A DNA stretch of 64,000 bases from the NCBI RefSeq assembly GCF_011320225.1, contig NZ_JAAOEN010000008.1, positions 1 through 64,000 of the forward strand, read 5' to 3'. This document shows, piece by piece, positions 39,702 through 49,606 of this stretch. Each line of letters opens with the position of its first letter. Positions within the stretch are counted from its first letter, which is position 1. The position numbers and the translations under genes are program-made. Source of the stretch: Phytoactinopolyspora limicola (lineage in GTDB: Bacteria > Actinomycetota > Actinomycetes > Jiangellales > Jiangellaceae). Below the pieces are notes generated by a model. That model was not told the origin of the DNA. It made no database searches and saw only the letters and a program-made list of their open reading frames with translations.

Positions 39702-40691
39702 ATGCTTGCCGACCGGTATGGGCGTATCGCGACAGATCTCCGAGTCTCATTAACTGACCGGTGCAACCTCCGATGCACCTACTGCATGCCCGAGGAGGGG
39801 CTGGCTTGGTTACCCAAGCCGGAGCTCCTTACCGACGACGAGGTCATCCGGCTGGTCCGGATCGGCGCCGAACGGCTCGGCATCCGCGAGGTCCGGTTCA
39901 CCGGAGGTGAACCGCTGCTGCGCCGCGGGCTGGTCGACATCGTGGCTGCGTGTGCACAACTCGATCCTCGCCCGGAACTATCGCTGACCACCAACGCCGT
40001 AGGACTGACCCGGGTGGCCGCCACCCTGGCCGAGGCCGGGCTGGATCGCGTCAACGGCTCGCTGGACACCCTCCGCGCCGACCGTTTCGAGCGCCTCACT
40101 CACCGGCGCCGGCTCGACGACGTCCTCGCTGGTCTGGCGGCGGCCGACGCCGCCGGGCTGTCGCCGGTGAAGGTCAACGCCGTACTCATGCGCGACGTCA
40201 ACGACGACGAAGCCCCCGACCTGCTCGCCTGGGCACTGGACAACGGCTACGAACTACGGTTCATCGAACAGATGCCGCTGGACGCCCAGCACGCCTGGAA
40301 CCGCGCCGACATGGTCACCGCGGGCGACATCCTGGCCGCACTTCAGGAACACTTCGAGTTGACCCCCGACACCCCCGAGGAGCGGGGGAGCGCCCCGGCG
40401 GAGCGGTGGCTGGTCAACGGCGGGCCGGCCCGCGTCGGCATCATCGCGTCGGTGACCCGGCCGTTCTGCGGCACCTGCGACCGCACCCGGCTCACCGCCG
40501 ACGGCCAGGTGCGCACCTGCCTGTTCGCCCGCGAAGAATCCGACCTCCGGGGAGCTATGCGGGCCGGCGCCAGCGACGAAGAGCTAGCCGAGCGCTGGCG
40601 GATCGCGATGGCCGGCAAAGCGGCCGGGCACGGTATCGACAACCCCGAGTTCCTCCAGCCCGACCGGCCAATGTCCGCCATCGGCGGCTAG
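39702..40691 (+). CDS. moaA: GTP 3',8-cyclase MoaA (molybdenum cofactor biosynthesis)
   Basis: A radical SAM enzyme that starts molybdopterin synthesis from GTP with MoaC. The N-terminal cluster motif is [10 protein letters not shown] (about residues 24-33) and the C-terminal second cluster uses CGTCDR and a following Cys (RTCLFAR). The protein ends MSAIGG, the Gly-Gly tail typical of MoaA that inserts into the active site. ATG 39702 has GGGAGA upstream and gives 329 residues. No other mo genes are nearby. The segment NGSLDTL replaces the more usual NVSLDTL. Confidence 0.96.
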   Translation: MLADRYGRIATDLRVSLTDRCNLRCTYCMPEEGLAWLPKPELLTDDEVIRLVRIGAERLGIREVRFTGGEPLLRRGLVDIVAACAQLDPRPELSLTTNAVGLTRVAATLAEAGLDRVNGSLDTLRADRFERLTHRRRLDDVLAGLAAADAAGLSPVKVNAVLMRDVNDDEAPDLLAWALDNGYELRFIEQMPLDAQHAWNRADMVTAGDILAALQEHFELTPDTPEERGSAPAERWLVNGGPARVGIIASVTRPFCGTCDRTRLTADGQVRTCLFAREESDLRGAMRAGASDEELAERWRIAMAGKAAGHGIDNPEFLQPDRPMSAIGG

Positions 40692-41432
40692 CTCCCCCGT
40701 TGTGCACCTGATCTCCGTTTTGTCACCTGATCTTTTTCCCTGGGGCGATCAGGTGTGCCAACCGCGGACGACGGCGCGGTGTGCTGCACCTGATCGCCTC
40801 CACCATGCGGACGCGCGGCGATCAGATGCGTCACCGCGGCCTGTCGGTCAGTTGATGCATCTGATCGTCTCGCCCGGTGTCGACCGCGCGGGATGCGAAC
40901 AACGACGAACCACCCAACACCAACACCAACACCAACACCAACACCACGAGCACAACATCCCCGGCCGGACCCCGATGACCGACCCACTCGCTGGACCCCA
41001 CTCGCCGGACCCCACTCGCCGGACCCGCCACCGATCGCTGACCGGACACCTGCTGCCGATCAGATGCACAACTCGCCCTCAAAGCGCCGATCGTGCATCT
41101 GATCGCCGCGCGTCCACATCACGGGACGCGATCAGATGCACCACACCGCGCCGACACCCGCCGTTGGTACACCTGATCGCCCAGGCAAAAAGATCAGGTG
41201 ACAAAACGGAGATCAGGTGCACACGGCGGGGGCACGGCGTGGCGCGGGGCGGGCCGGATACACAACGTGGCCGCTCAGGCTGCTCCGGCGGCGGGCGATC
41301 CGGCCGATAAACGGCGACGCCGGGCAGCCACGGGGGAAGCCGCCCGACGCCGTCGCTACGCAGCGCACCGACGGGGGAATGCGGAACGTGCGCGTGGGGA
41401 GTATTACACGGGAAAGAGGCCTATCGGAAGGG
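40692..41432. other. 741-bp intergenic region dominated by repeats
   Basis: There is no credible gene between moaA and DUF3099. Positions 40702-41222 are an inverted-repeat element, listed separately. It includes a short tandem tract of the 6-mer AACACC at about 40916-40945 and a duplicated CCCACTCGC/CGGACCCC stretch at about 40983-41026. The remaining 41223-41432 is plain GC-rich sequence, and the DUF3099 gene ends at 41433. Confidence 0.7.
40702..41222. repeat. 521-bp element with ~60-bp inverted ends and 12 CAYCTGATC motifs (repeat family B)
   Basis: The left arm 40702-40762 and right arm 41163-41222 are inverted copies differing by two substitutions and one indel. The motif CAYCTGATC or its reverse complement occurs twelve times in the element: three in each arm and six in between, often as closely spaced inverted pairs. 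The outer unit GTTTTGTCACCTGATCTTT resembles the 19-bp unit repeated at 45804-45860. No transposase frame is present, so it could be a MITE-like element or a protein-binding array. Confidence 0.88.
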
Positions 41433-41777
41433 TTAAACGTCGGGTTTTTGATCATTTACCAGTGGATTCTGCGTCCCTGCTGGTAGTTCGGCTGGCGCCG
41501 GAGGGGCGACCGACTGGATGGTTCCAGGTGCCGGACGGCTGGCGGCGTTGGCTACGACCACCGCGATGTAGGGCAGCACCACCGCGCCGGCGATGAAGAA
41601 CCACCGCAGCCAGCCGGAGGTGACGACGGCCAGCGGCAGGCAGGCCAGCCGGATGCCCATCATCCAGAGGTAGCGGGTTTGGCGTGACCGCAGATCATGG
41701 CTCCGCCCGGCGGCAGCGGTGGTGACGGATTGCACCGGCTCTTCGCGTCGCCCGTGAGAACGGTGAATCCGGTTCAT
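41433..41777 (-). CDS. DUF3099 family membrane protein
   Basis: A small actinobacterial membrane protein of 114 residues. The conserved part QSVTTAAAGRSHDLRSRQTR leads into two hydrophobic helices (YLWMMGIRLACLPLAVVTSG, WFFIAGAVVLPYIAVVVANA), the standard DUF3099 layout. The function is unknown. ATG 41777 is favoured; an upstream frame extension to 41858 adds a Cys/Ser-rich stretch without family support. It is divergent from the dodecin gene across a 70-bp shared promoter gap. Confidence 0.85.
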   Translation of the reverse strand: MNRIHRSHGRREEPVQSVTTAAAGRSHDLRSRQTRYLWMMGIRLACLPLAVVTSGWLRWFFIAGAVVLPYIAVVVANAASRPAPGTIQSVAPPAPAELPAGTQNPLVNDQKPDV

Positions 41778-41847
41778 ACGTGCAACGGTAGGAGGAGAAT
41801 TGGCATCGGGCCACCGTGGTCCGCCGTGTGAGCACGAGGAGGACGAG

Positions 41848-42835
<988 letters not shown>

Positions 42836-42838
42836 CAT

Positions 42839-43603
42839 ATGGGAATCCTCGACGGCAAACGGGTACTGGTCACGGGTGTGCTGACCGAATCGTCGTTCGG
42901 CTTCCACGTGGCCAAGCTGGCCCAGCAGGAGGGTGCGACGGTGGTGTTGACCGGCTTCGGCCGGCTCAGCCTGGTGGAGCGGATCGCCAAGCGGCTGCCC
43001 GAGCCGGCTCCGGTGTTGGAGCTGGACGTTCAGGACGACGAGCAGCTGGCGTCGCTGGCCGACCGGCTCCGGGAGCACGTCGACGGGCTCGACGGGGTGG
43101 TGCACTCGATCGCGTTCGCCCCGCAGACCGCGTTGGGCGGTTCGTTCCTGGAGGCCGGGTTCGACGACGTCTCCACCGCGGTGCACGTCTCGGCCTATTC
43201 GCTGAAGTCGCTGACCATGGCGACACTGCCCCTCATGCCCGACGGTGGGTCGGTGGTCGGCATGGACTTCGACGCTCAGGTGGCCTGGCCGGGTTATGAC
43301 TGGATGGGTGTGGCCAAGGCGGGCCTGGAGGCGACGTCCCGTTATCTAGCCAAGTACCTGGGTGAACGGGGTGTGCGGGTCAATCTGATCTCCGCTGGCC
43401 CGGTCAAGACGATGGCCGCCCGGTCGATCCCCGGGTTCGACCAGTTCGAGGGGGTGTGGGACGCCCGGGCGCCGCTGGGATGGGATCTCAGCGACCCCGA
43501 GCCGGCCGCCCGGGGGGTTGTGGCGTTGTTGTCCGACTGGTTCCCGAAGACGACGGGTGAGGTTATTCACGTCGACGGTGGAGTGCACGCCATCGGCGCG
43601 TAA
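42839..43603 (+). CDS. fabI: Enoyl-[acyl-carrier-protein] reductase (NADH), InhA-like
   Basis: It catalyses the last reduction in the fatty acid elongation cycle. The 254-residue protein starts MGILDGKRVLVTGVLTESSF, the InhA-type cofactor loop. It carries the FabI catalytic Tyr-x6-Lys in YDWMGVAKAGLEA (about residues 156-168) and the substrate-loop region GPVKTMAARSIPGF. It sits immediately after fabG, the same order as mabA-inhA, so the two steps are co-expressed. It converges on the prenyl synthase gene with a 6-bp gap. Confidence 0.95.
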   Translation: MGILDGKRVLVTGVLTESSFGFHVAKLAQQEGATVVLTGFGRLSLVERIAKRLPEPAPVLELDVQDDEQLASLADRLREHVDGLDGVVHSIAFAPQTALGGSFLEAGFDDVSTAVHVSAYSLKSLTMATLPLMPDGGSVVGMDFDAQVAWPGYDWMGVAKAGLEATSRYLAKYLGERGVRVNLISAGPVKTMAARSIPGFDQFEGVWDARAPLGWDLSDPEPAARGVVALLSDWFPKTTGEVIHVDGGVHAIGA

Positions 43604-43609
43604 CACCGG

Positions 43610-44779
43610 CTAGCGGGAGCGAGTGGTCGCGAGGCGGATCAAGGTGGCGAGCGCGGCCCGGCCGTCGTCGTCGACCTCGGTGTGGTCGAGCGCCCGTTCG
43701 GCTTCCGAGATCAACCGCGTGATGCGGTCCTCGACTCGGCGGACGGCGCCGGTGTCGACCAGCACCTGGCGTAGGTCGGCCACGCCGTCGTCGTCGAGGT
43801 CCGGTGTACCCAGGAGGGTGGCGATCGTCTTGGTCTGCCCGGTGTCAGCCTGTTCGCCAGCGTAGGCGACTAGCAACGTGCGCTTGCCCTCGCGGAGGTC
43901 GTCACCGGCCGGCTTGCCCGTCTCGGCCGGGTCGCCGAAGACGCCGAGGATGTCGTCGCGCAGCTGGAAGGCTTCGCCGAGTGCGCTGCCATATCGTGCG
44001 TACGCGGCGATCAATGCCTCCGATGCGGCGGCGATCCGGCCGCCGAGAACCAACGGGTGCTGCACCGAGTACCGCGCGGACTTGTGCATGATCACTCGAC
44101 GGGACCGTTCGGCCTGTTCGACCGGCGGCGTCGACGTGTCCGTCTGCGCCAGGATGTCCAGGTACTGGCCAGCGCCGACCTCGGTCCGCATCCGCTCGAA
44201 CACCCGCCGGGCCTGGGTCCGCGCCTGGTGACCAAGAGGTGCCTGGGCGAATAGTTCGTCGCTCCAGCCGAGCAGGAGGTCGCCCAGGAGGATGGCGGTG
44301 GCGGTGCCGTACCCGGTGGCGTCGCCGTCCCACCCGTGCCTGCTGTGGTGGGCTGCGAATCGGCGGTGCGCCGACGGCTGGCCGCGGCGGGTGTCCGAGC
44401 CGTCGATCACGTCGTCGTGTACCAGGGCGGCGGCCTGGAACAATTCCAGCGCCGAGCCGGTGACGAGCACGGCGGTGTCGTCGCCGGACCCGCCGGCCGC
44501 GCGCCAGCCCCAGTAGCAGAACGCCGGGCGGAGCCGTTTGCCGCCCTTGAGCAGGTGGTCGGCGGCGTCGACGAGCGGCAGTAGCTCGTCGCCGATGGAG
44601 CTGAGCAGCGTGCGCTGCTGCTCGAGGAAGCCGTCGAGGGTGTGCTGGATCCGTGGTCGCAACGGTGCGACGGGGTCGGCCGGGGTGATCTGGCCGAGCC
44701 GGTCGGGTGGCTCCACGGGGCCGATCGGGGAGGACGTCACGGATGCCAGGGTATGCTGCGGGCCGACCAGACTGACCAT
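43610..44779 (-). CDS. Polyprenyl diphosphate synthase (geranylgeranyl/farnesyl-type)
   Basis: A 389-residue trans-prenyltransferase that elongates isoprenoid diphosphates for menaquinone, carotenoid or other terpenoids. The first Asp-rich motif is LVHDDVIDGSDTRRG (about residue 110). The second is QLRDDILGVFGDPAETGKPA, the DDxxG variant seen in many actinobacterial GGPP synthases. It lies divergently from metF, and the phytoene-desaturase-like gene is 1 kb beyond, so a carotenoid role is possible. Alternative starts include a GTG about 14 codons in (VTSSPIGPVEPP). Confidence 0.92.
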   Translation of the reverse strand: MVSLVGPQHTLASVTSSPIGPVEPPDRLGQITPADPVAPLRPRIQHTLDGFLEQQRTLLSSIGDELLPLVDAADHLLKGGKRLRPAFCYWGWRAAGGSGDDTAVLVTGSALELFQAAALVHDDVIDGSDTRRGQPSAHRRFAAHHSRHGWDGDATGYGTATAILLGDLLLGWSDELFAQAPLGHQARTQARRVFERMRTEVGAGQYLDILAQTDTSTPPVEQAERSRRVIMHKSARYSVQHPLVLGGRIAAASEALIAAYARYGSALGEAFQLRDDILGVFGDPAETGKPAGDDLREGKRTLLVAYAGEQADTGQTKTIATLLGTPDLDDDGVADLRQVLVDTGAVRRVEDRITRLISEAERALDHTEVDDDGRAALATLIRLATTRSR

Positions 44780-44847
44780 GCGGTTTCAATCCCAGAGCGT
44801 GAGATCCGGTGTCCGGAACATGAGCGGCCTCGATTATCGTGGGCGAT

Positions 44848-45774
44848 ATGTCTCAAGGATTGCCGACGACCACAACAGGGAAGACGACGACTATCCGAGA
44901 GCTGCTGGCCGCAGGAGGGCGGTCGTACTCGTTCGAGTTCTCAGCCCCGAAGACTCCGGAGGCTGAGCAACTGTTCTGGCGGACCATGCGGGAGTTGGAG
45001 CGGCTACAGCCGACGTTCATCTCCGTCACCTACGGCGCCGGAGGAACCACCCGCGAGTCCACAGTGCGGGTCACCGGTCAAGTCGCCATGGACACCACGC
45101 TGACCGCTATGGGTCATCTCACCGCCGTCGATCATTCGGTGGCCGAATTACGCCACGTCATCGGCCAGTACGCCGATGTGGGCATCCGCAACATCCTGGC
45201 GCTGCGGGGCGACCCGCCCGGCGACCCCCAGGCCGACTGGTCTCCACATCCCGAAGGGCTGCGGTACTCCGAGGAGCTCGTGCAGCTGATCAAATCGGTC
45301 GGAGACTTCTGTGTCGGCGTGGCCGCGTTCCCGGAGAAACACCCCCGGTCACCAGACTTCGAAACCGACGTACGGTACCTGGTCGGTAAGTTCCGCGCCG
45401 GAGCCGATTTCGCGGTTACCCAGATGTTCTTCAACGTCGATGACTACCTGCGCCTGCGTGACCGCGCGGCGGCCGCTGGCGGCGACAAGCCGATCGTGCC
45501 CGGAATCATGCCGGTGACCAACGTCAAGCAGATCGAGAAGTTCGCCGCGTTGTGCGGGGCCGCATTCCCAGCCGACCTGGCCGAACGGCTCTACGCCCTC
45601 GGTGACGACCGGACCGCGGTGCGTGCCCTCGGCGTCGACTATGCCACGCAGATGTGCGAGCGGCTCATCGCCGAAGACGCCCCAGGATTCCACTTCTACA
45701 CGCTGAATCGGTCGCCGGCCACCCGTGAGATCTACGAACGGCTCGGCCTGGCCACGGCCCTCACCCCGGCCTGA
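44848..45774 (+). CDS. metF: 5,10-methylenetetrahydrofolate reductase
   Basis: A flavoprotein that makes 5-methyl-THF for methionine synthesis, feeding the same cycle as metK. The family motifs are [61 protein letters not shown] and [14 protein letters not shown]. From ATG 44848 the protein has 308 residues. A GTG at 44839 would add three. The final residues [20 protein letters not shown] are typical. It ends 30 bp before the 19-bp repeat array. Confidence 0.95.
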   Translation: MSQGLPTTTTGKTTTIRELLAAGGRSYSFEFSAPKTPEAEQLFWRTMRELERLQPTFISVTYGAGGTTRESTVRVTGQVAMDTTLTAMGHLTAVDHSVAELRHVIGQYADVGIRNILALRGDPPGDPQADWSPHPEGLRYSEELVQLIKSVGDFCVGVAAFPEKHPRSPDFETDVRYLVGKFRAGADFAVTQMFFNVDDYLRLRDRAAAAGGDKPIVPGIMPVTNVKQIEKFAALCGAAFPADLAERLYALGDDRTAVRALGVDYATQMCERLIAEDAPGFHFYTLNRSPATREIYERLGLATALTPA

Positions 45775-45803
45775 TCGAAAGTTGCCGGGCCACGCAGGCC
45801 CCT

Positions 45804-45884
45804 GCTTGGGCATCTGATCTCCGTTTGGGCACCTGATCTCCGCTTGGGCATCTGATCGTCGCCGTGAGACGTCAGATGCCCAGC
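45804..45884. repeat. Three 19-bp direct repeats plus inverted partner (repeat family B)
   Basis: Units GCTTGGGCATCTGATCTCC (45804-45822), GTTTGGGCACCTGATCTCC (45823-45841) and GCTTGGGCATCTGATCGTC (45842-45860) are followed by an imperfect reverse complement, GACGTCAGATGCCCAGC (45868-45884). This makes a hairpin between the convergent metF and oxidoreductase genes that could terminate both. The CAYCTGATC core links it to the 40.7-kb element. Confidence 0.85.
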
Positions 45885-45898
45885 GGGGCTGGGATGAG

Positions 45899-47305
45899 TC
45901 AGGGCCGGCCGACGAGGTCGGCCACGAGGGCTGCGGAGATGGCGACCATCGGCAGGCTGGCGCCTGGATGTGCTCCCGCGCCGGCGAAGAACAGGCCGTG
46001 AACGGGGGAGCGGTTGGCTAGTCGCCGTCTGGTCACGCCGGATCCGTGCCACGGCGGCCCGTAGACCCGGCCACCCGGGGCCCCAAGGGTGCACTCAAGG
46101 TCGTACGGCGAGCGCACCCGCCACGTCAGGGCCTGGCTTTTGAGGTCGACGCCACGGGCCGCGGCGAGGCCGAGCAGCTGGTGTGCGTGGGTCTCCGCAG
46201 TGCCTGGCGTGCTCCAGTCGGTGAGCTGCGGCTCCGGGCCGTGAGCCGAGCAGTCGGCGTGCAGGGCCACGCCACAGGGCCGGTCGGACTGATGGTCGGC
46301 GCGGTAGTTGAGGGTGACGTTCGGGCCGTCGTCGGTGAGCAGGACCGTCCGTTCCGGAAAGTCGGGCCGGGAGCGCAGCGACATCATGATGCTGAACACG
46401 GACCGCCCCTCCGCGGGTGGCGCGGTCCAGCGCCGCCCCCGGAGCCCGTCGAGGTCGAGTTGTCCGGCCGGCACGGTGGAGACGACGACGTCGGCCGGGA
46501 TCGTCTCTCCGCCGGCTAGTTCGACCGACGAGACGGATCCGGCGCGGGTGGCGACCCGTTCGGCCGGTGCCTCGAACCGGATCTCGCCGCCTCGCTCGCC
46601 AACGCGGCGCTGGAGTGCGTCGATGAACACCCGCAGCCCGCCACGGACCGTCCATGTGCCGAACGTCTGCTCCACGTAGACCAGAGCGGCCAGAGCTGCC
46701 GGCGCCTGAGCCGGAACGCTGCCGAGGGTGGTGGCGTACGAGTCGAGCACCAGCTGAAGGTGAGGGTCGCGAAGATGTTGTGCTCCGAACTCGCGCAGAC
46801 TGCGGCCACGGTGCAGGGCGCGGCGGGCGCGAGGGTGCAGGCGTAACCAGAGGAGATCCCGCAACGACGGGCAACGGTCGATCAGCCGCGGGCGTAGGAC
46901 CTCCCACATGGTGCGGGCTTCCTGCACCATCTGGTCCCATTGGGCACCGACACCCTTGCCGAGTGTGTGGTCGATGGAAGCGATCGTCTCGGCACGGCTG
47001 GCGTTGGGCAGGTCGAGGATCTCGCCATCGGGAAAGACATACCGGACGGACGGGTCCAGTGGGACGAGGTCGACCTCACGTTCCAACGGCCGTCCGGTCT
47101 TCCCGAACAGGTCGCGGAAGACGGCGGGCAGAGTGAAACAGGTAGGACCGGTGTCGACGGGGACGCCGTCGAGGGTGTCCGCGCCGATCTGGCCTCCAGC
47201 GGCGCCGTTGCGTTCCAGGATCGTGACCTGGTGTCCGAAATCGGCCAGTCTGATCGCGACGGCGAGGCCTGCCACTCCCGCGCCGACGACAACAATTCGT
47301 GCCAC
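45899..47305 (-). CDS. Phytoene desaturase-like FAD-dependent oxidoreductase
   Basis: The 468-residue flavoprotein starts ARIVVVGAGVAGLAVAIRLA, an FAD-binding Rossmann motif, with the CrtI-type DTGPTCFTLPAVFRDLFGKT stretch. It ends LFFAGAGAHPGASLPMVAIS, the classic second FAD motif of phytoene desaturases. It could act on carotenoids, but no phytoene synthase is adjacent. The nearby polyprenyl diphosphate synthase at 43.6 kb supports, without proving, an isoprenoid role. It converges on metF. Confidence 0.88.
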   Translation of the reverse strand: MARIVVVGAGVAGLAVAIRLADFGHQVTILERNGAAGGQIGADTLDGVPVDTGPTCFTLPAVFRDLFGKTGRPLEREVDLVPLDPSVRYVFPDGEILDLPNASRAETIASIDHTLGKGVGAQWDQMVQEARTMWEVLRPRLIDRCPSLRDLLWLRLHPRARRALHRGRSLREFGAQHLRDPHLQLVLDSYATTLGSVPAQAPAALAALVYVEQTFGTWTVRGGLRVFIDALQRRVGERGGEIRFEAPAERVATRAGSVSSVELAGGETIPADVVVSTVPAGQLDLDGLRGRRWTAPPAEGRSVFSIMMSLRSRPDFPERTVLLTDDGPNVTLNYRADHQSDRPCGVALHADCSAHGPEPQLTDWSTPGTAETHAHQLLGLAAARGVDLKSQALTWRVRSPYDLECTLGAPGGRVYGPPWHGSGVTRRRLANRSPVHGLFFAGAGAHPGASLPMVAISAALVADLVGRP

Positions 47306-47407
47306 GGGGGGTGAGCCTATGCCCGAGGCTTGACGGGCTGTCGGAGGGGGGTGCTAGGGTCTTCATTAGTCGAACATTCGTTCGATCACTGGTAGGGGAG
47401 GGAACTG

Positions 47408-47929
47408 ATGACGACGAAATACGACCAGGTCAGAGGTGTGGCTATGGGAGCCCGGCCGTCGGGCCGGCTCCGGCCGCCGATGGGCCATGCCACCCTTGAT
47501 CTGGTCGATCAGGCGCGTTCGTGCCTGGCGGATGCGGGTATGGCTGGCAGCGCCAATGAGCGGTTCGCGGCGGCTCATCTGGCGGCGCTGCGCACGGCGG
47601 CCGCCGTGTTGGCTGCGCGGGCTCAGCCGGTGTCGCGACGCTCGCGTGCCGGGGGAGGCCGGCGGCGCGGGCACGGGCCCCGCAACGTGTGGGAGCTGCT
47701 GCCATCCGTCGCGCCCGAGCTCACCGAGTGGGCGTCGTTCTTCGCCTCGAAGGCGGGACAGCGAGCGGCAGCCATGGCCGGATTGTCCGGCGCGGTCACG
47801 ATGCGGGAAGCGGATGACTTGATCCGCGAAGCGGAGGCTTTCCTCGGGGTTTCCTGCTTGCTGCTCGGCCTGCCCTATCGGGAGCCGGTCGACACGGGCA
47901 CCTCCGGCCAGGCTCCGCCTCCGGCATGA
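47408..47929 (+). CDS. SAV_6107-family HEPN domain protein
   Basis: A 173-residue helical protein of a conserved actinobacterial family. A long helical core includes DQARSCLADAGMAGSANERF, AAAHLAALRTAAAVLAAR and EWASFFASKAGQRAAAMAG. HEPN folds are often RNA-binding or RNase components, but the RxxxxH catalytic motif is not evident here. GGGAGGG precedes the ATG at 47408. The stop lies inside the first unit of a 17-bp tandem array. The function is unknown. Confidence 0.85.
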   Translation: MTTKYDQVRGVAMGARPSGRLRPPMGHATLDLVDQARSCLADAGMAGSANERFAAAHLAALRTAAAVLAARAQPVSRRSRAGGGRRRGHGPRNVWELLPSVAPELTEWASFFASKAGQRAAAMAGLSGAVTMREADDLIREAEAFLGVSCLLLGLPYREPVDTGTSGQAPPPA

Positions 47930-48043
47930 TCTGGGCGGCGCCGTGGTCTGGGTGGCGTCGTGGTCTGGGTGGCGTCGTGGTCTGGGTGGCGTCGTGGTCT
48001 GGGTGGCGGCATGGTCTGGGTGGCGGCATGGTCTGGATAGTGG
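47927..48043. repeat. Tandem repeat, about seven 17-bp units
   Basis: The unit TGGTCTGGGTGGCGTCG repeats from 47944, with perfect copies at 47944-47960, 47961-47977 and 47978-47994, variants ending GGCA at 47995-48011 and 48012-48028, and diverged units at 47927-47943 and 48029-48043. A 17-bp period is not codon-compatible, so the array is non-coding. It begins at the stop codon of the HEPN gene. Confidence 0.9.
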
Positions 48044-48170
48044 TGCCGAGTGCCCGGGGACGGTTCTAGATCGGTTACCCGGGCCGGTGTGGGGAAGTTT
48101 TCGAGCCGGTGGTGACGTTGTGTCTCAGAGGGCCTAACCATCCGTCGCTGTGATCGAGGAAGTGGCTGAC

Positions 48171-49223
48171 ATGCCGGATGCTCTATACGAGTTGGTCGAT
48201 GATGCACCGGAACTCGAATCGCCGGTGCTTCTGTACCACCTCAACGGGTTCGTCGACGCCGGGCACGCTGGCGGAGGTGTGGTCGACCAGTTGCTGGACA
48301 CGCTCGAGCAGCGCGAGCTGGCCCGCTTCGACACCGACCGCTTGGTCGACTACCGCGCCCGGCGGCCAGAGATGCACTTCGCCCAGGGGGCGTTCCAACA
48401 CTATGAGGCGCCGGAGCTGACCCTTCGGGTGCTGTATGACGATGTCGGCGCACCGTTCCTGCTGCTGTCCGGCCCGGAGCCGGACGTGATGTGGGAAGGT
48501 TTCACAGCGGCCGTCGCGGAGCTGATCGAGCGGTTCGGGGTGCGCCTGACGGTGGGTTTCTACGGCATTCCCACAGCGACGCCGCACACCCGGCCGATTG
48601 GTATCAGCGCGCACGCCACCAAGCGACACCTGGTGCCGGACGAGCAGCTGCTGGACATGGAACTGCGGGTGCCGGGTAGTGCCGCGGCGCTGCTGCAATA
48701 CCGGCTTGGCCAGGTTGACCGAGATGCGGTGGGCCTGGTCGCGCAGGTCCCGCACTACCTGGCCGAGTCGGAGTTCCCGCAGGCGTCGTTGAGTGTCCTG
48801 CGTGCGGTGAGCGCAGTAACAGGTCTCCTGCTGCCTACCGCGGCACTGGGCGAGGCTGCTGAACTCGCCGCGCGGGCGGTTCAAGAGGAGATCGACGGCA
48901 ACGAGCAGGTCGCCCGAGTGGTGCGAGCACTGGAGTCCCAGTACGACGCGTACGAGGGTGCCGGCTCGCGGGGCAGCCTGTTGGCCGAGCCCAAAGCAGT
49001 GCCGACGGCGGACGAGATCGGTGCCGAGTTCGAGCAGTTCCTGGCCGACCTGGATCAACCAGACAACCAATCAGACGATCAATCAGACGATCAATCAGAC
49101 GACGAGCCAGACGACGAGCCAGACGACGAGCCAGACGACGAGCCAGACGACGAGCCAGACGACGAGCCAGACGACGAGCCAGACGACCAGCCAGACGACG
49201 AGCCAGACGATCCACCCAGCTGA
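48171..49223 (+). CDS. PAC2-family protein with acidic repeat tail
   Basis: PAC2 proteins resemble proteasome assembly chaperones. In actinobacteria they may act with the proteasome/Pup system, but the role is unproven. The core shows ESPVLLYHLNGFVDAGHAGG, LLLSGPEPDVMWEGF and VGFYGIPTATPHTRPIGISA. ATG 48171 follows GAGGAAG by 10 nt and gives 350 residues; GTG 48150 is possible. The last 50 residues are an expanded DDEP repeat from a 12-bp minisatellite (about 49093-49215). The strongly acidic tail is unusual. Confidence 0.88.
   Translation: MPDALYELVDDAPELESPVLLYHLNGFVDAGHAGGGVVDQLLDTLEQRELARFDTDRLVDYRARRPEMHFAQGAFQHYEAPELTLRVLYDDVGAPFLLLSGPEPDVMWEGFTAAVAELIERFGVRLTVGFYGIPTATPHTRPIGISAHATKRHLVPDEQLLDMELRVPGSAAALLQYRLGQVDRDAVGLVAQVPHYLAESEFPQASLSVLRAVSAVTGLLLPTAALGEAAELAARAVQEEIDGNEQVARVVRALESQYDAYEGAGSRGSLLAEPKAVPTADEIGAEFEQFLADLDQPDNQSDDQSDDQSDDEPDDEPDDEPDDEPDDEPDDEPDDEPDDQPDDEPDDPPS
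49093..49212. repeat. 12-bp coding minisatellite in the PAC2 gene
   Basis: Units close to GACGACGAGCCA are repeated about ten times and encode Asp-Asp-Glu-Pro. Preceding GATCAATCAGAC-type units (49060-49092) encode DQSD repeats. The array is in frame and ends a few codons before the stop. Confidence 0.85.
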
Positions 49224-49294
49224 GGGTATTCGAGCCGAGGGTATTCCCATCCCGGTGCGCGAGGCTGCAAGGTGCCGGGGTTACGCTCGATGTC

Positions 49295-49606
49295 GTGCAG
49301 CGTGACGCTCTTCCGTTCTATCGGGTCATGGCCTACGTCTCGGGCGTGTTTTTGCTCGTCTTGTGTGTGGCCATGTTCATTCGGTATGGACCACCGGACG
49401 ACCCGTCGATGAGCGCGGTGGTGTCGCCGATTCATGGATGGTTGTACGTGGTCTACCTGATCGCGGTTGGACTGCTGGCGTACCAGCGGCGCTGGACGGG
49501 CTGGGCGGTGGGGCTGATCGCGCTGGCCGGAACGGTTCCGTTGGCGTCGTTCTTCGCCGAACGTTATGTGGTCAAGAGAGCACGCGTGGAGGCTCGGGTG
49601 CGCTGA
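49295..49606 (+). CDS. DUF3817 family membrane protein
   Basis: A 103-residue membrane protein of a widespread actinobacterial family. It has three hydrophobic segments (VMAYVSGVFLLVLCVAMFI, IHGWLYVVYLIAVGLLAYQ, WAVGLIALAGTVPLASFFAE) and a basic tail. The function is unknown. The GTG start at 49295 gives the conserved YRVMAYVSGVFL core soon after the N terminus. Its last 35 bp overlap the convergent SURF1-like gene, so the two transcripts are antisense at their 3' ends. Confidence 0.88.
   Translation: MQRDALPFYRVMAYVSGVFLLVLCVAMFIRYGPPDDPSMSAVVSPIHGWLYVVYLIAVGLLAYQRRWTGWAVGLIALAGTVPLASFFAERYVVKRARVEARVR

Noticed and set aside
40702-41310. Plus-strand frame through the 40.7-kb element
   Set aside because: It is produced by repeat units and their reverse complements, lacks a ribosome site and resembles no protein.
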